This document shows, one piece after another, positions 8,954-17,112 of a DNA stretch of 64,000 bases. The notes under the pieces are model-generated. The model saw only the letters and a list, made by a program, of their open reading frames with translations, did not search any database and was not told the origin of the DNA. A program made the translations under genes and the position numbers. Within the stretch, counting starts at the first letter, position 1. Every line of letters starts with the position of its first letter. This DNA comes from JACKCR01 sp041390305 (GTDB lineage Bacteria > Eisenbacteria > RBG-16-71-46 > CAIMUX01), in the NCBI GenBank assembly GCA_041390305.1, contig JAWKQE010000028.1, positions 21,853 through 85,852 on the forward strand, read 5' to 3'.

Positions 8954-9841
8954 CTACTTGACGACAACGAGGCTCCCGCTCGTCCGGGTCTTTCCCGAGG
9001 TGAAGACCGAGTAATAGACGCCGGCGGAAACTTCACGGCCGTGATCATCACGTCCGTCCCAAGCGACCAGGTGGTCACCTGCAGCGAAGAAGCCGCTCCG
9101 GAGCGAGCGGATCTGACGTCCCATCATGTCGACGAGGACGAGGCTCGCCTCCTGATCGGACGGAAGCTGGAGACGGATCGTCGCGTCCGAACGGACCGGC
9201 GACGGGAAGACGGAGAGCTGGACCGAGTTCGCCGCGAGGACCTCGGGGTCGATTCCACTCGTGTCGCCTTCGGGGACGTCCGCGGTGAAGGTGTAGATGT
9301 AGTCACCGTTGTTGAAGCCGTTGTTGTTCGCGGCATTCCCGGCGAGGTAGAAGCTCGCGGTGCCGGATCCCGAGGCGGGAGCGGTCCATTCGATCTCCCA
9401 GCTCGCGGCGTCAGGCTGCCCCGCGAAGGTACCGGCGGCCCTGTGCTTGATGTAGTCACGCAGGGGGCCGGCGCCTGCCGAGACCTGGACGAGCGTGGGA
9501 TCGACGGCGGCGAGGTCGCCGGCCTGATCTCCAGCGGCGTCGATCACCGTCGCCTCGAAGCCCCAGCGCGACTGGCCGGGATCCGCGATCATGACCTCCA
9601 GCGTGTAGACCGTGCCGGGGGTGTACCCAGCGGGAAGTCCGTTGATGACGAGGGAGCCGTCCCCGCTGTTGAGCTCGAAGGAGTTGTGGCAAGGGGCGTC
9701 CTTGCAGGTCTGGAACGCGGGCGGATCGCCGGCCCGGCCGTCGACGGGGCCGGTGGAGTTGGCGAGTAGAGTGGTCGGCGCGAGCGCAGCTACCGCGATC
9801 GCCGCAGCGAACGGCACCATGTGTCGGGTCGGACGTGACAA
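8954..9841 (-). CDS. Exported Reelin-like protein with CX4CH motif and FlgD-type C-terminal domain
   Basis: The signal peptide is SRPTRHMVPFAAAIAVAALA. After it comes GDPPAFQTCKDAPCHNSFELNSGDGSL, the position where related Reelin-like 'choice-of-anchor' proteins carry CxxCH; here the spacing is CX4CH. A beta domain of about 160 residues follows, then a FlgD/sorting-type Ig domain (VFPSPVRSDATIRLQL and VAWDGRDDHGREVSAGVYY). I place the start at TTG 9841 because AGGAGG stands 8 bases upstream of it. An ATG at 9862 lies upstream of that AGGAGG and has no site of its own. The protein probably ends up on the cell surface or is secreted through an outer-membrane export route. Confidence 0.75.
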   Translation of the reverse strand: MSRPTRHMVPFAAAIAVAALAPTTLLANSTGPVDGRAGDPPAFQTCKDAPCHNSFELNSGDGSLVINGLPAGYTPGTVYTLEVMIADPGQSRWGFEATVIDAAGDQAGDLAAVDPTLVQVSAGAGPLRDYIKHRAAGTFAGQPDAASWEIEWTAPASGSGTASFYLAGNAANNNGFNNGDYIYTFTADVPEGDTSGIDPEVLAANSVQLSVFPSPVRSDATIRLQLPSDQEASLVLVDMMGRQIRSLRSGFFAAGDHLVAWDGRDDHGREVSAGVYYSVFTSGKTRTSGSLVVVK

Positions 9842-10003
9842 GGTGGGGCCTCCTGATTGCATGTTGTAGTGGGCAGTGGATCAGGGGAGTGCGGGCGTAC
9901 ACGAAATCGGGACGTGGTCCCGAGCCTGAATCTGCAAGCCGATGGATTCGTGTACGAGCTGCTCGCCCGAACCCTAGTCGGAGGTGGACCGGGCCTGATA
10001 CGG

Positions 10004-10025
10004 AAAAACTCCGACCGACCCGGAG
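10004..10025 (-). terminator. Intrinsic terminator of the VWA gene
   Basis: On the minus strand, CTCCG, loop GGTCGGT, CGGAG is followed directly by TTTTT. It lies about 75 bases past the stop of the VWA-domain gene. Confidence 0.65.
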
Positions 10026-10098
10026 CCGGGGGACTAGTGGGTTGCTGCCCTTAGGCTTCGGGCGACATGAGGGTACGAGCGCTCCGACAGGGTGAAGG

Positions 10099-11724
10099 TC
10101 AGGGGACCTCGACCGTGACTGTCGTCCGCTCTCCCGCCGCGATCTCGATGTCCTGCTCGAGGCGGTCGCCCCCGATCACCTGGACCTTGACGAGGTAGCT
10201 TCCTGGCGGGATGTCGAAGTGCTGCGGGTTGGAGTCCGGGTTCGGACGCGCCCGTCCGGAGCCGATCACGGTTCCGTCGAACGTCGTGACCTTCACGGTT
10301 GCGTCCACCAGGGTGCCGTCCGCGCGTGCGACCCGGATCACGGCCTCGCCGCTCGCGAAGTCGTGCATCAGCTCCTGGGTCTTGCCCGCGGCCACCGTGA
10401 CCGGGCGGAACCGGTGCGTGACGTTGTCTCCCATTTCGATGGCCGTCAGCTCCACGTCGTACTCGCCCGGAGTGATGGAGACGGTTTTCGGGTTGGTCGC
10501 GGCGTCACGATACGTGCGGCCTTGCGCCGCGACTTCCTTCGTTCCGCGGACGTACACCTTGAAGAGGACGTCGGAGAGTCGGTCGTTCCGCGTCGCGCCG
10601 ATCGAGAGCGTTCCGCTCGAGAAGTCGAGCAGCTTCTCGACCGTCGAACCGTTTGCGATCTCGATCCCGAACTCCTGGCGCCGGTTGCCCTCGAGTCCCA
10701 GTGCGAGGATGGTCACGTCGTACGCGCCGTCCGCGAGGGGGATCTCACGCGGGTTCGTGGCCGGCGAGCGATAGGTCCTGCCTCCGCCCACTTTGCTCCG
10801 GGAGCCACGGTCGAACACCTGGATCGCGACGTCCTGCAGCTCGCCGTCCATCACCGCCTTTACGACGAGTCGCCCGGTGGGGATGTCTGCCGGCAGGGCG
10901 ACAGCGGTCTCCATGGCGCCGGAGAGCTCCGCGGCATTGTCCGCGGTGAGGTAGAGGCCGTCGCCGGCCTGGGCCGCACACTCGAGAGAGGAGACGTCCT
11001 CCTTCGCGACGTCGAAACCGATCACGTGGAGGACGAAGTCGACGCCCGCGGCCTTCGCTTCCTGTACGAGCGCACACGGATCGCCGCCGCAGGTCTCGAG
11101 GCCATCGCTCACCAGGATCACGGTCGACTTCCGTCCGCTCGTCCTCGCGATGTCGACGGCCCTTCGAAGGGCGGCCGTGATCGGAGTCTTTCCCTTCGGG
11201 TTGAGCGTTTCGATCGTCTTGGAGAGAGCCGCGCGATCGAGCGGTCCGAGAGACGTGACGGTTTCGATATCGTCGCAGTCTCCCTCCGAGCGGTGTCCGT
11301 AGGCGATCAGGGCGACGTTGCGATCGTCGCTCAGTTCTCCGATGAGGTCGCCGAGGACCCGGCGCGCGATGACGATCTTGTTCTCGCCCTGGATCTGCCC
11401 CCACATCGACCCCGATCCGTCGAGGACGAGGAGGAGGTCCGAGTTCCCGCCGACGGAGGCGCCGAGACCTTGCGTTGCGGCGATTGCGGTCGCCGTCGGC
11501 GCAGGGGCCGGCGTCGCGGCCGCGGAGGTCTGGGACGCCAGGAGTGCGGGGAGAAGAACGGACACGCAGAGGGAGACCACGAAGGCCACGGCGACGGCGA
11601 TGGAGCGTGTGGAGTGGGCAGGAGAGATCGGCCGGGGACTTCCGCTCGATCGACGCATCCGGAACGCCGCGTCGAGTAGTCCGCGACTTCCGTTCGATCG
11701 AAGCATCCGGTGGGTCGTGGTCAT
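10099..11724 (-). CDS. VWA-domain exported protein with PEGA-like repeats
   Basis: The 541-residue protein has a hydrophobic export segment (IAVAVAFVVSLCVSVLLPALLASQ). A von Willebrand A domain follows with an intact metal site (LVLDGSGSMWGQ, DxSxS; later ILVSDGLETC). Three beta repeats come next, each with the pattern 'FKVYVRGTKEVAAQGRTYRDAATNPK' and '.P.G.YDV.V.AL' that I read as PEGA-like. The start at 11724 has AGGAG upstream; the frame extends further but loses the export signal context. VWA proteins of this type bind ligands through Mg or Mn and often work at the envelope. A possible operator lies 57-78 bases upstream and an intrinsic terminator lies downstream, so the gene is likely monocistronic. 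Confidence 0.8.
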   Translation of the reverse strand: MTTTHRMLRSNGSRGLLDAAFRMRRSSGSPRPISPAHSTRSIAVAVAFVVSLCVSVLLPALLASQTSAAATPAPAPTATAIAATQGLGASVGGNSDLLLVLDGSGSMWGQIQGENKIVIARRVLGDLIGELSDDRNVALIAYGHRSEGDCDDIETVTSLGPLDRAALSKTIETLNPKGKTPITAALRRAVDIARTSGRKSTVILVSDGLETCGGDPCALVQEAKAAGVDFVLHVIGFDVAKEDVSSLECAAQAGDGLYLTADNAAELSGAMETAVALPADIPTGRLVVKAVMDGELQDVAIQVFDRGSRSKVGGGRTYRSPATNPREIPLADGAYDVTILALGLEGNRRQEFGIEIANGSTVEKLLDFSSGTLSIGATRNDRLSDVLFKVYVRGTKEVAAQGRTYRDAATNPKTVSITPGEYDVELTAIEMGDNVTHRFRPVTVAAGKTQELMHDFASGEAVIRVARADGTLVDATVKVTTFDGTVIGSGRARPNPDSNPQHFDIPPGSYLVKVQVIGGDRLEQDIEIAAGERTTVTVEVP

Positions 11725-11780
11725 CGAGCTCTCTCCTCTCAGGTGGAATACCTCGGGGACGGCGCCTCGGAAGACACTTA

Positions 11781-11802
11781 TTGCCTTCGGCAACTCGTTG
11801 CC
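11781..11802. promoter_or_regulatory. Triple TTGCC/GGCAA half-sites upstream of the VWA gene
   Basis: TTGCC (11781-11785), GGCAA (11789-11793) and TTGCC (11798-11802) alternate, giving two overlapping perfect inverted repeats (TTGCC-N3-GGCAA and GGCAAC-TC-GTTGCC). They lie 57-78 bases upstream of the VWA start codon, a position suited to a repressor or activator. The binding factor is unknown. Confidence 0.4.
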
Positions 11803-12205
11803 ACTACTTTCGTACCCGTCGTCGCCGGGAACACGTTCCGGAGGTGCGCGCCGGCAGCGGGGCGCCTCGAAGCGATGACACAACGACGAGAGAAGCGATG
11901 AAGCGTCTGATCCGAGAAATGGGTGGACGACTCCCGTTCACCTGAGCACGTGCCGTCTCGCGGCAGCGTGTCTGCGTGCTTCGTCGAACCCATGGTTTGC
12001 TTGGCAATCACTAGGTTCTCGTCGCGGTCCCTGCCGCTCTGATCGTTCGGTCTGTCCGATCTCGAATGTCAGAGTTCTCCAGGCGGGGAAGCCGATGGTC
12101 TCCATCGAACGGTCCACCCCTCGTCCTGGCCCGAAGTCTTCCAATCGACGGATAGATCGTCGTCATCGTTCGCGACGCCACCTCATGGGGCGACTGGAGG
12201 AAGCA
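11803..12205. other. Divergent intergenic region
   Basis: About 400 bases separate the VWA gene from the TusA-like gene. Short open frames here have no ribosome binding sites and no family resemblance. It presumably holds the promoter of the sulfur-chemistry cluster, but I cannot pick out a convincing -35/-10 pair. Confidence 0.35.
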
Positions 12206-12472
12206 ATGACAGGTCGATGGGACGGACTCCCGCCCGATTGGGAGGAGGTGTCCCGCTTCGACGGAGGGGATGGTGGGTGCGGGGAGATGCTTCTCGACCT
12301 GCGGATCCACTTCCGACCGCTCGATCCCGGTGTCCGCGTCGCCGTGCTGGCCTCGAGTGAAGGTGCGCCGGTGGAGATTCCGGCCTGGTGCAGGGTCACG
12401 GGGCATCACCTTCTGGTCGCGCATCCACCGTACTACCTGATCGAAGTCCGAGAGACGCAACCTGAAGCCTAG
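12206..12472 (+). CDS. TusA/SirA-like small protein
   Basis: The 88-residue protein has the TusA-type alpha/beta pattern, with Cys25 in GGDGGCGEMLLDLR and Cys62 in PAWCRVTGHHLL. Canonical TusA has the sulfur-carrying cysteine in a CPxP motif. Here the equivalent position reads CG, so this is a divergent subgroup shared with the N-terminal half of the TusA-OsmC protein downstream. The ATG at 12206 is chosen because GGAGG ends 5 bases before it. It is the first gene of a run with DsrE-like, TusA-OsmC and MetE-like genes. Likely role: carry a persulfide (or selenide) on Cys25. That role is inferred from family and context. Confidence 0.65.
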   Translation: MTGRWDGLPPDWEEVSRFDGGDGGCGEMLLDLRIHFRPLDPGVRVAVLASSEGAPVEIPAWCRVTGHHLLVAHPPYYLIEVRETQPEA

Positions 12473-12556
12473 CTGTCACGCGTCGCGGGACGGTTCTCGG
12501 CGGGGCCGGGACCGGGGACGGCGGAAGCGCCGGACAGCAAACGAAGGAGAGTGGAG

Positions 12557-12922
12557 ATGAGCAACAAGTTCTGTGTTTCGATCACCGAGTGCAAGAAGGA
12601 CGGGGACATGGCCACGGTCGGGTTCGTCGTCGCGAACGCCGCCCTCGGCAGTGAGAAGGAGACGATGGTCTTCCTGTCCGCCGACGGGGTCTGGTCCGCG
12701 GTCAAGGGCGAGTACGAGAAGATCGTCGAGGGCGAGCCGTTTGCGCCGCTCAAGGAGCTGGTCGACAAGTTCGTCGCGGGCGGTGGGAAGATCCTCGTCT
12801 GTGCTCCGTGCCTCAAGAAGCGTGGACTCGATGCATCGAACCTGATCGAAGGTGCAACTCCGGCCGGAGGGGCGGCGCTCGTCGAGTTCCTCGACGGCGG
12901 TACGCCCTGCATCTCGTATTGA
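12557..12922 (+). CDS. DsrE-family protein
   Basis: The 121-residue protein has the DsrE/DsrF alpha/beta fold pattern: VGFVVANAALGSEKETMVFLSADGVW, then KILVCAPCLKKRGL and a C-terminal TPC. The CxxC at residues 82-85 and Cys118 are candidate sulfur-accepting or redox residues. DsrE-type proteins accept sulfur from TusA-type carriers, and TusA-like genes sit on both sides. The start at 12557 has GGAG with 7-base spacing; a GTG two codons earlier would be too close to that site. It is likely a cytosolic partner of the TusA-like proteins. Confidence 0.8.
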   Translation: MSNKFCVSITECKKDGDMATVGFVVANAALGSEKETMVFLSADGVWSAVKGEYEKIVEGEPFAPLKELVDKFVAGGGKILVCAPCLKKRGLDASNLIEGATPAGGAALVEFLDGGTPCISY

Positions 12923-13057
12923 GTCGAAGAAGAAGCGGCTCGACTCGCGGCCCACGGAGATCCAGGTGAGAAGTGACCACGCTCGTCTGGGCCGGGAGGA
13001 GAGGGCGTACTTCTGGAGGATCTCCGCATGAGGGGAGTCTGACGAAGGGAGGAAGAG

Positions 13058-13825
13058 ATGGGAGAGTCGATCGATCTCGCGAACATCGACGTAGCTCGGG
13101 TCTTCGACGGGGGAGATCTGGACTGCGGTTCCGGGCTCGTGTTGCTCATCCGGGAGAACATGCTCGAGGTGCCGGAAGGTTGTGTCCTCGAGATGCGCTC
13201 ACGGGAATCCACCGTGGCCGACGACCTGCCGCCCTGGTGCAGGATGGTCGGTCACGACTTCCTCGGCTCGCTTCCACTCGAGACGTCGGGTCGCGGCGAT
13301 GGAACCGTCCGCTACTTCGTGCGTCGCGGTAGCGGGGCGGCCGCAGCCGCCGAGGCCAAGGCGCTCGAGTCGGACAAGGAGAAGGCGCAAACGTACGAGT
13401 GGCGGCTGCGCGTGAGGTCGACGGGCCATCTCGAGAGCACGGCCTATTGCCGGAACTTCTCCTTCCAGGCCGGTCAGCCCGCGAGCTTCGAGGAGAAGGA
13501 CGCGCATCCGTCTGCGGTCGAACTCCTGCTCGGTTCGCTGGGTGCCGCCCTCACCACCGGGTTCGCGTCCGAGGTGGCGCGGGCCGGGCTCGACGTCGAC
13601 GACATCGAGCTGACCGTGAAGGGACGGCTCGGGAATCCGCTCGCGCACCTGGGGCTCGGTGAGGGAGATCCCGGACTGGTTGCGGTGGAGGTGAAGTGCT
13701 TCGCTTCGACCATGGCGGACGAGTCCGCAGTGCGAGAGGCGTGGCAGCGTACCGTCGAGAGATCTCCTGTCGCGGTCACTCTGGGCCGGGCGACGGAGCT
13801 CACGCTCAAACTGGCGATCGTCTGA
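13058..13825 (+). CDS. TusA-like and OsmC-family fusion protein
   Basis: In this 255-residue protein, residues 1-90 repeat the divergent TusA-like domain of the gene at 12206 (GGDLDCGSGLVLLIR with Cys23, PPWCRMVGHDFL with Cys61). An Ala/Glu linker follows, and residues 112-255 form an OsmC/Ohr-type domain (AHPSAVELLLGSLGAALTTGFASEVARAGLDVDDIEL). OsmC enzymes reduce organic peroxides with a cysteine in a 'LGAC' motif. Here that site is LGAA, and a different cysteine (Cys131) is available. A classical peroxidase cycle is therefore doubtful, and sulfur or organosulfur handling with the attached TusA domain is more likely. GGGAGG precedes the ATG. The fusion ties OsmC to the TusA/DsrE pathway. 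Confidence 0.85.
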   Translation: MGESIDLANIDVARVFDGGDLDCGSGLVLLIRENMLEVPEGCVLEMRSRESTVADDLPPWCRMVGHDFLGSLPLETSGRGDGTVRYFVRRGSGAAAAAEAKALESDKEKAQTYEWRLRVRSTGHLESTAYCRNFSFQAGQPASFEEKDAHPSAVELLLGSLGAALTTGFASEVARAGLDVDDIELTVKGRLGNPLAHLGLGEGDPGLVAVEVKCFASTMADESAVREAWQRTVERSPVAVTLGRATELTLKLAIV

Positions 13826-13895
13826 GAACGACGCATCCAGGTCGAAGGTGCCGCGGTTGCCGCCGAGTGCGCGCTGCGTCACGGAGGTCGAATCC

Positions 13896-15072
13896 ATGTT
13901 CGATGTCACACAGGTCGGCAGTTGGCCACGTTCCCGAGAGCTCCTCGTCGCGCTTCGCGATCATCAGAAGGGACGGATCACGAGAGAGGAGTTCGAGCGG
14001 ATCGCGGACGTCGAGGTCGATCGCTGTGTGGACGCGCAGCTCGAGGTCGGCGCGGACATCATCGTCGATGGAGAGATGAGGCGGGACAGCTTCTACTCGT
14101 TCGTCACGAACAAGCTCGACGGCACGCAACTCATGTCGCTCGCCGAGATGCTCGATACGGTCGAGGACAAGGCGAGCTTCGAGGAGATGCTCTCGACGCT
14201 CGACGTGCCCGCGTCCGCGATCAAGAACCCGACGTGTGTCGGCAAGCTCCAACGGAGAGAGCCGCTCGCCGTTCGCGAGTACGAGTACGTCCGCGCACGG
14301 ACGGACAAGCCGGTCAAAGTGCCGCTTCCGGGGCCCTACCTCCTCACCCGGTCCATGTGGGTCGGACAGTTCTCGAAGGCGGGATACGGGGACAAGCTCG
14401 AAATGGGCGAGGACGTCGTCCGGATCATGCAGGATGAACTGTTCGAGCTCGCGGAAGCCGGATGTGACTTCGTCCAGTTCGACGAGCCGGTGCTGACCGA
14501 GATCGTGATGTCCGAGGAATGCGACCGTCGCACCTTCATGAGCGACCTTGGCTACCCGCCGGGATGCGGGTTCAGAACTCGAATACGCTGCCGACCTCCT
14601 CAATCAGATCGTCGACGGAGCCCGCGACCGCGTGACCCGCAAAGGTCTCGTCATGCCGCGGATCGGAATCCACGTCTGTCGGGGCAACTGGAGCCGCGAT
14701 GAGAGCGTCCTCCTGACCGGGGACTACACGCCGCTCCTGCCCGCGTTCGAGAAGATGCACGTCGACCAGTTCGTGCTCGAGCACTCCACGCCGAGGGCCG
14801 GTGACGTCCAGATCGTGGCGCGGGCTCTGGCCGGTCGAGAGCTCGGCCTCGGGGTGGTGAACCCTCGGACGGAGACCGCCGAGTCGCCGGACGAGATCGT
14901 CCGCCGGGTCGAGGAACTGCTCGAGTTCCTGTCGCCCGACAGGATCTTCCTGAACCCCGATTGTGGGTTCGGGTGTTTCGCCAACCGGTGCGTCAACGAT
15001 CACGAAACGGCCAAGGCGAAGACGGCCAGCATGGTCGAGGCGGCGCGAATGCTGAGAGCGCGATACCAGTAG
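13896..15072 (+). pseudogene. MetE-like zinc-dependent methyl/alkyl transferase, single frameshift
   Basis: This is a PF01717-type (cobalamin-independent methionine synthase C-terminal domain) protein of about 391 residues once one frameshift is corrected. The start ATG at 13896 has GGAGG upstream. The first frame runs MFDVTQVGSWPRS to TFMSD. The second resumes near 14548 with LATRRDAGSELEYAAD and ends at the TAG at 15070. Removing one base between 14541 and 14548 restores the frame. Zinc and substrate motifs are present: FVQFDEP, GIHVCRGNW and LNPDCGFG. Stand-alone proteins of this size include core-MetE enzymes and epoxyalkane:coenzyme M transferase relatives, which attack an alkyl donor with a zinc thiolate. 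The TusA/OsmC/DsrE neighbours suggest a low-molecular-weight thiol substrate. The indel may be a sequence error. Confidence 0.85.
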
Positions 15073-15091
15073 GTCGGAACTCCTTCGGGCT

Positions 15092-15129
15092 GGTGGAGCC
15101 GTTGCGGTCTGATCCGCACGGCCTCCACC
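15092..15129 (+). terminator. Hairpin after the MetE-like gene
   Basis: GGTGGAG-CCGT, then TGCGG, loop TCTGAT, CCGCA, then ACGG-CCTCCACC forms a long stem with one bulged base, 20 bases past the stop codon. The U-tract is weak (GTTTTGG lies some 20 bases further), so it may also be a pause or processing site. Confidence 0.45.
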
Positions 15130-15187
15130 GGTGCCAGGCTGTTTTGGCGCGGCGCCTGCGGTCGGCGTAGCTTGGTCCAGCGTGGCT

Positions 15188-15215
15188 TTGAAGCCGACTC
15201 GACCTGTGCGACAAT
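15188..15215 (+). promoter_or_regulatory. Leaderless promoter of the FHA-phosphatase gene
   Basis: TTGAAG (15188-15193), a 16-base spacer ending in TGC, and GACAAT (15210-15215) form a sigma-70-like promoter with an extended -10. The ATG follows only 7 bases later with no ribosome binding site, so the mRNA probably begins at the start codon. Confidence 0.6.
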
Positions 15216-15222
15216 CCCCTCC

Positions 15223-16905
15223 ATGGAGTTTCTACTGGAAGGGATGGTCGGTGGTCGCTACTACCGACGCACACTCGGGGCAGGTCGCTACGTCGTCGGA
15301 CGCGCGGCCGAGAGTCAGGTTCATCTCGTCGACCGGTCCGTCTCCCGGGAACACGCCGTCCTCCATCTGACCGACAGCTCGTTCGTGGTCGAGGATCGAG
15401 GCAGCCGGAACGGGACGTTCGTCAACGATCAACGGATCGAAGGGACGCGCGAGGTCGGGATCCACGATCGGATCCGCTTCGGCGCGATCGAGCTCACCCT
15501 GCTGAGCCCTGAAGCGTCGATGCCGAGCGGAACGGGAATCGGAACTCCCAGGATCCGTACCGGCGATGACGACTCCGACCTGGCCAAGACCCACATCTCG
15601 CTCGACGACCTCCAGGTTCCGGCCACCGGGCAGGCCGCGCTCTTCCAGGCGATGACGGAAGCGGCCCCGCTGCTGGTCCAGCCGAAGCCGCTCGAGGAGA
15701 TCTTCCAGGCGGTACTCGATCTCGTTGCGAAGGTGATTCCGTCGCGGCGCACGCTCATCCTCCTTCGCGACACGGAGGACGACTCCCTTCGGCTCGAAGC
15801 GTCTCGTCCGTCCGGGCGCGAGCAGGAGGAGCTCATGATGAGCCAGAAGATGCTCCGCACCGTGCTCGAGGATCGGAACGCCCTTCTCGTCACCGATGCC
15901 CAGGCCGACGAGCGGTTCCAGGCGCAGGAGAGCATCGTCGCGTTCGACGTCCGTTCCGCCCTCGTAGCTCCTCTCTTCGACAACGAGCAGGTGATCGGAC
16001 TGATCTACGCGGACCACGACGATCCGTTCGTCCGCTACGACCAGGACCAGCTCCGGGCCTTCACGCTCCTCGCGAACCTCATGGCGATCAAGATCACGCA
16101 GACGAAGCTCATCGAGGAGCAGCGGGAGAAGGAGCGCCTGGCCGAGGAGATGGCGACGGCGTCGCGGATCCAGATCGGGCTCCTCCCGAAGTCGACGCCG
16201 GACCTCCTCGAATACTCGCTCTTCGCGAAGCAGCGTTCCTGCTATGAGACGGCAGGTGACCTCTACGACGTCGCCCTCCTGGGTGACGGGTCGCTCGTGC
16301 TCGTGGTCGGTGACGTGAGTGGCAAGGGGCTCGGTGCGGCGCTGCTCATGTCGAACATCATGGCTGGGCTCCGCGTCCTCTACGAGGAATCGTCCGACCT
16401 CGCACGACTCGTGAGTCGACTGAACGACCAGCTCCACGGTTCCACCGAAGCGACCCGGTTCGCGACGCTGTTCGTAGGGAGGCTGGATCCCAGGACGCAC
16501 CGGCTCACCTACGTGAGCGCGGGACACAATCCGCCGTTCCTCGTCCTCCCCGATGGTGAACATCGCGAACTCGCCGCGACGGGCATTCCCGTCGGCATGA
16601 TGCCGGGCGTTCCGTACTCGACCGCCGAGGTCGAGATCCCCGAGAACGCGCTTCTCGCCGTCTTTACCGACGGGATCCCAGAGGCGTTTCTCGAAGGGGA
16701 CGACGAGGAGAAGGTCTTCTACGACGAGGCCAGGATGCTGGAGTCGATCAGGCGTCGGATCTCGGATCCCGTGGAGGCCATCGGGAAGGGGATCCTGGAC
16801 GACCTGTTCGAGTTCCTCGGCGCGACAGAGCCGGGCGACGACATCACGCTTCTCCTCCTCGGTCGCTGGCGGAACCGGGATCCGGAGCGGACCCGACCCT
16901 CGTAG
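15223..16905 (+). CDS. FHA-GAF-SpoIIE (PP2C-type) phosphatase
   Basis: The 560-residue protein has three domains. Residues 1-100 are an FHA domain (RYVVGRAAESQVHL, SREHAVLHL, DRGSRNGTFVND), which binds phosphothreonine. Residues about 130-300 are a GAF domain (ILLRDTEDDSLRLEA, RSALVAPLFDNEQVIGLIYAD). A coiled linker (EEQREKERLAEEMATASRIQIGLLP) follows, then a SpoIIE/PP2C phosphatase (GDLYDVALLGDGSLVLVVGDVSGKG, AGHNPPFLV, FTDGIPEA, GDDITLLLL) with its metal aspartates intact. Start at ATG 15223, directly behind the leaderless promoter. It likely reads Ser/Thr-kinase phosphorylation through FHA and dephosphorylates an anti-sigma antagonist or kinase substrate. Three Hanks kinases lie in the same window. 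Confidence 0.9.
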   Translation: MEFLLEGMVGGRYYRRTLGAGRYVVGRAAESQVHLVDRSVSREHAVLHLTDSSFVVEDRGSRNGTFVNDQRIEGTREVGIHDRIRFGAIELTLLSPEASMPSGTGIGTPRIRTGDDDSDLAKTHISLDDLQVPATGQAALFQAMTEAAPLLVQPKPLEEIFQAVLDLVAKVIPSRRTLILLRDTEDDSLRLEASRPSGREQEELMMSQKMLRTVLEDRNALLVTDAQADERFQAQESIVAFDVRSALVAPLFDNEQVIGLIYADHDDPFVRYDQDQLRAFTLLANLMAIKITQTKLIEEQREKERLAEEMATASRIQIGLLPKSTPDLLEYSLFAKQRSCYETAGDLYDVALLGDGSLVLVVGDVSGKGLGAALLMSNIMAGLRVLYEESSDLARLVSRLNDQLHGSTEATRFATLFVGRLDPRTHRLTYVSAGHNPPFLVLPDGEHRELAATGIPVGMMPGVPYSTAEVEIPENALLAVFTDGIPEAFLEGDDEEKVFYDEARMLESIRRRISDPVEAIGKGILDDLFEFLGATEPGDDITLLLLGRWRNRDPERTRPS

Positions 16906-17016
16906 CGCGACTGTCGCCTCGGTGCGCCCGCGTTGTGGGAGCGCACTCGAACGGGTCTCGTCCAAACCGGGAGTCGGAGGAGACCCAGCTCGAATCCTGC
17001 GGTTCGAGAAACGAAG

Positions 17017-17040
17017 ACGGCCCCGCGATCGCGGAGCCGT
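17017..17040 (-). terminator. Terminator of the peroxiredoxin gene
   Basis: On the minus strand, ACGGC, T, CCGCGATCGCGG, G, GCCGT forms a nested hairpin followed by CTTCGTTTC. It lies about 73 bases past the peroxiredoxin stop. The stem is symmetric, so it may also stop the convergent phosphatase transcript. Confidence 0.6.
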
Positions 17041-17112
17041 CGAGTCGTGTGGGTCATCTCGAATGCGCCGGACGGAGCGTGGTGCCGTGTCGGCGCATCG
17101 AGGGAACGAAGC

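Noticed and set aside
14538..15072. Reading the MetE-like break as stop-codon recoding
   Set aside because: The two halves are in different frames, so an indel is needed and a selenocysteine codon cannot join them.
15232..16965. 577-codon minus-strand frame opposite the FHA-phosphatase
   Set aside because: Covers almost exactly the same span as the real gene, has no ribosome site and only Arg/Glu/Val/Leu-rich nonsense sequence.
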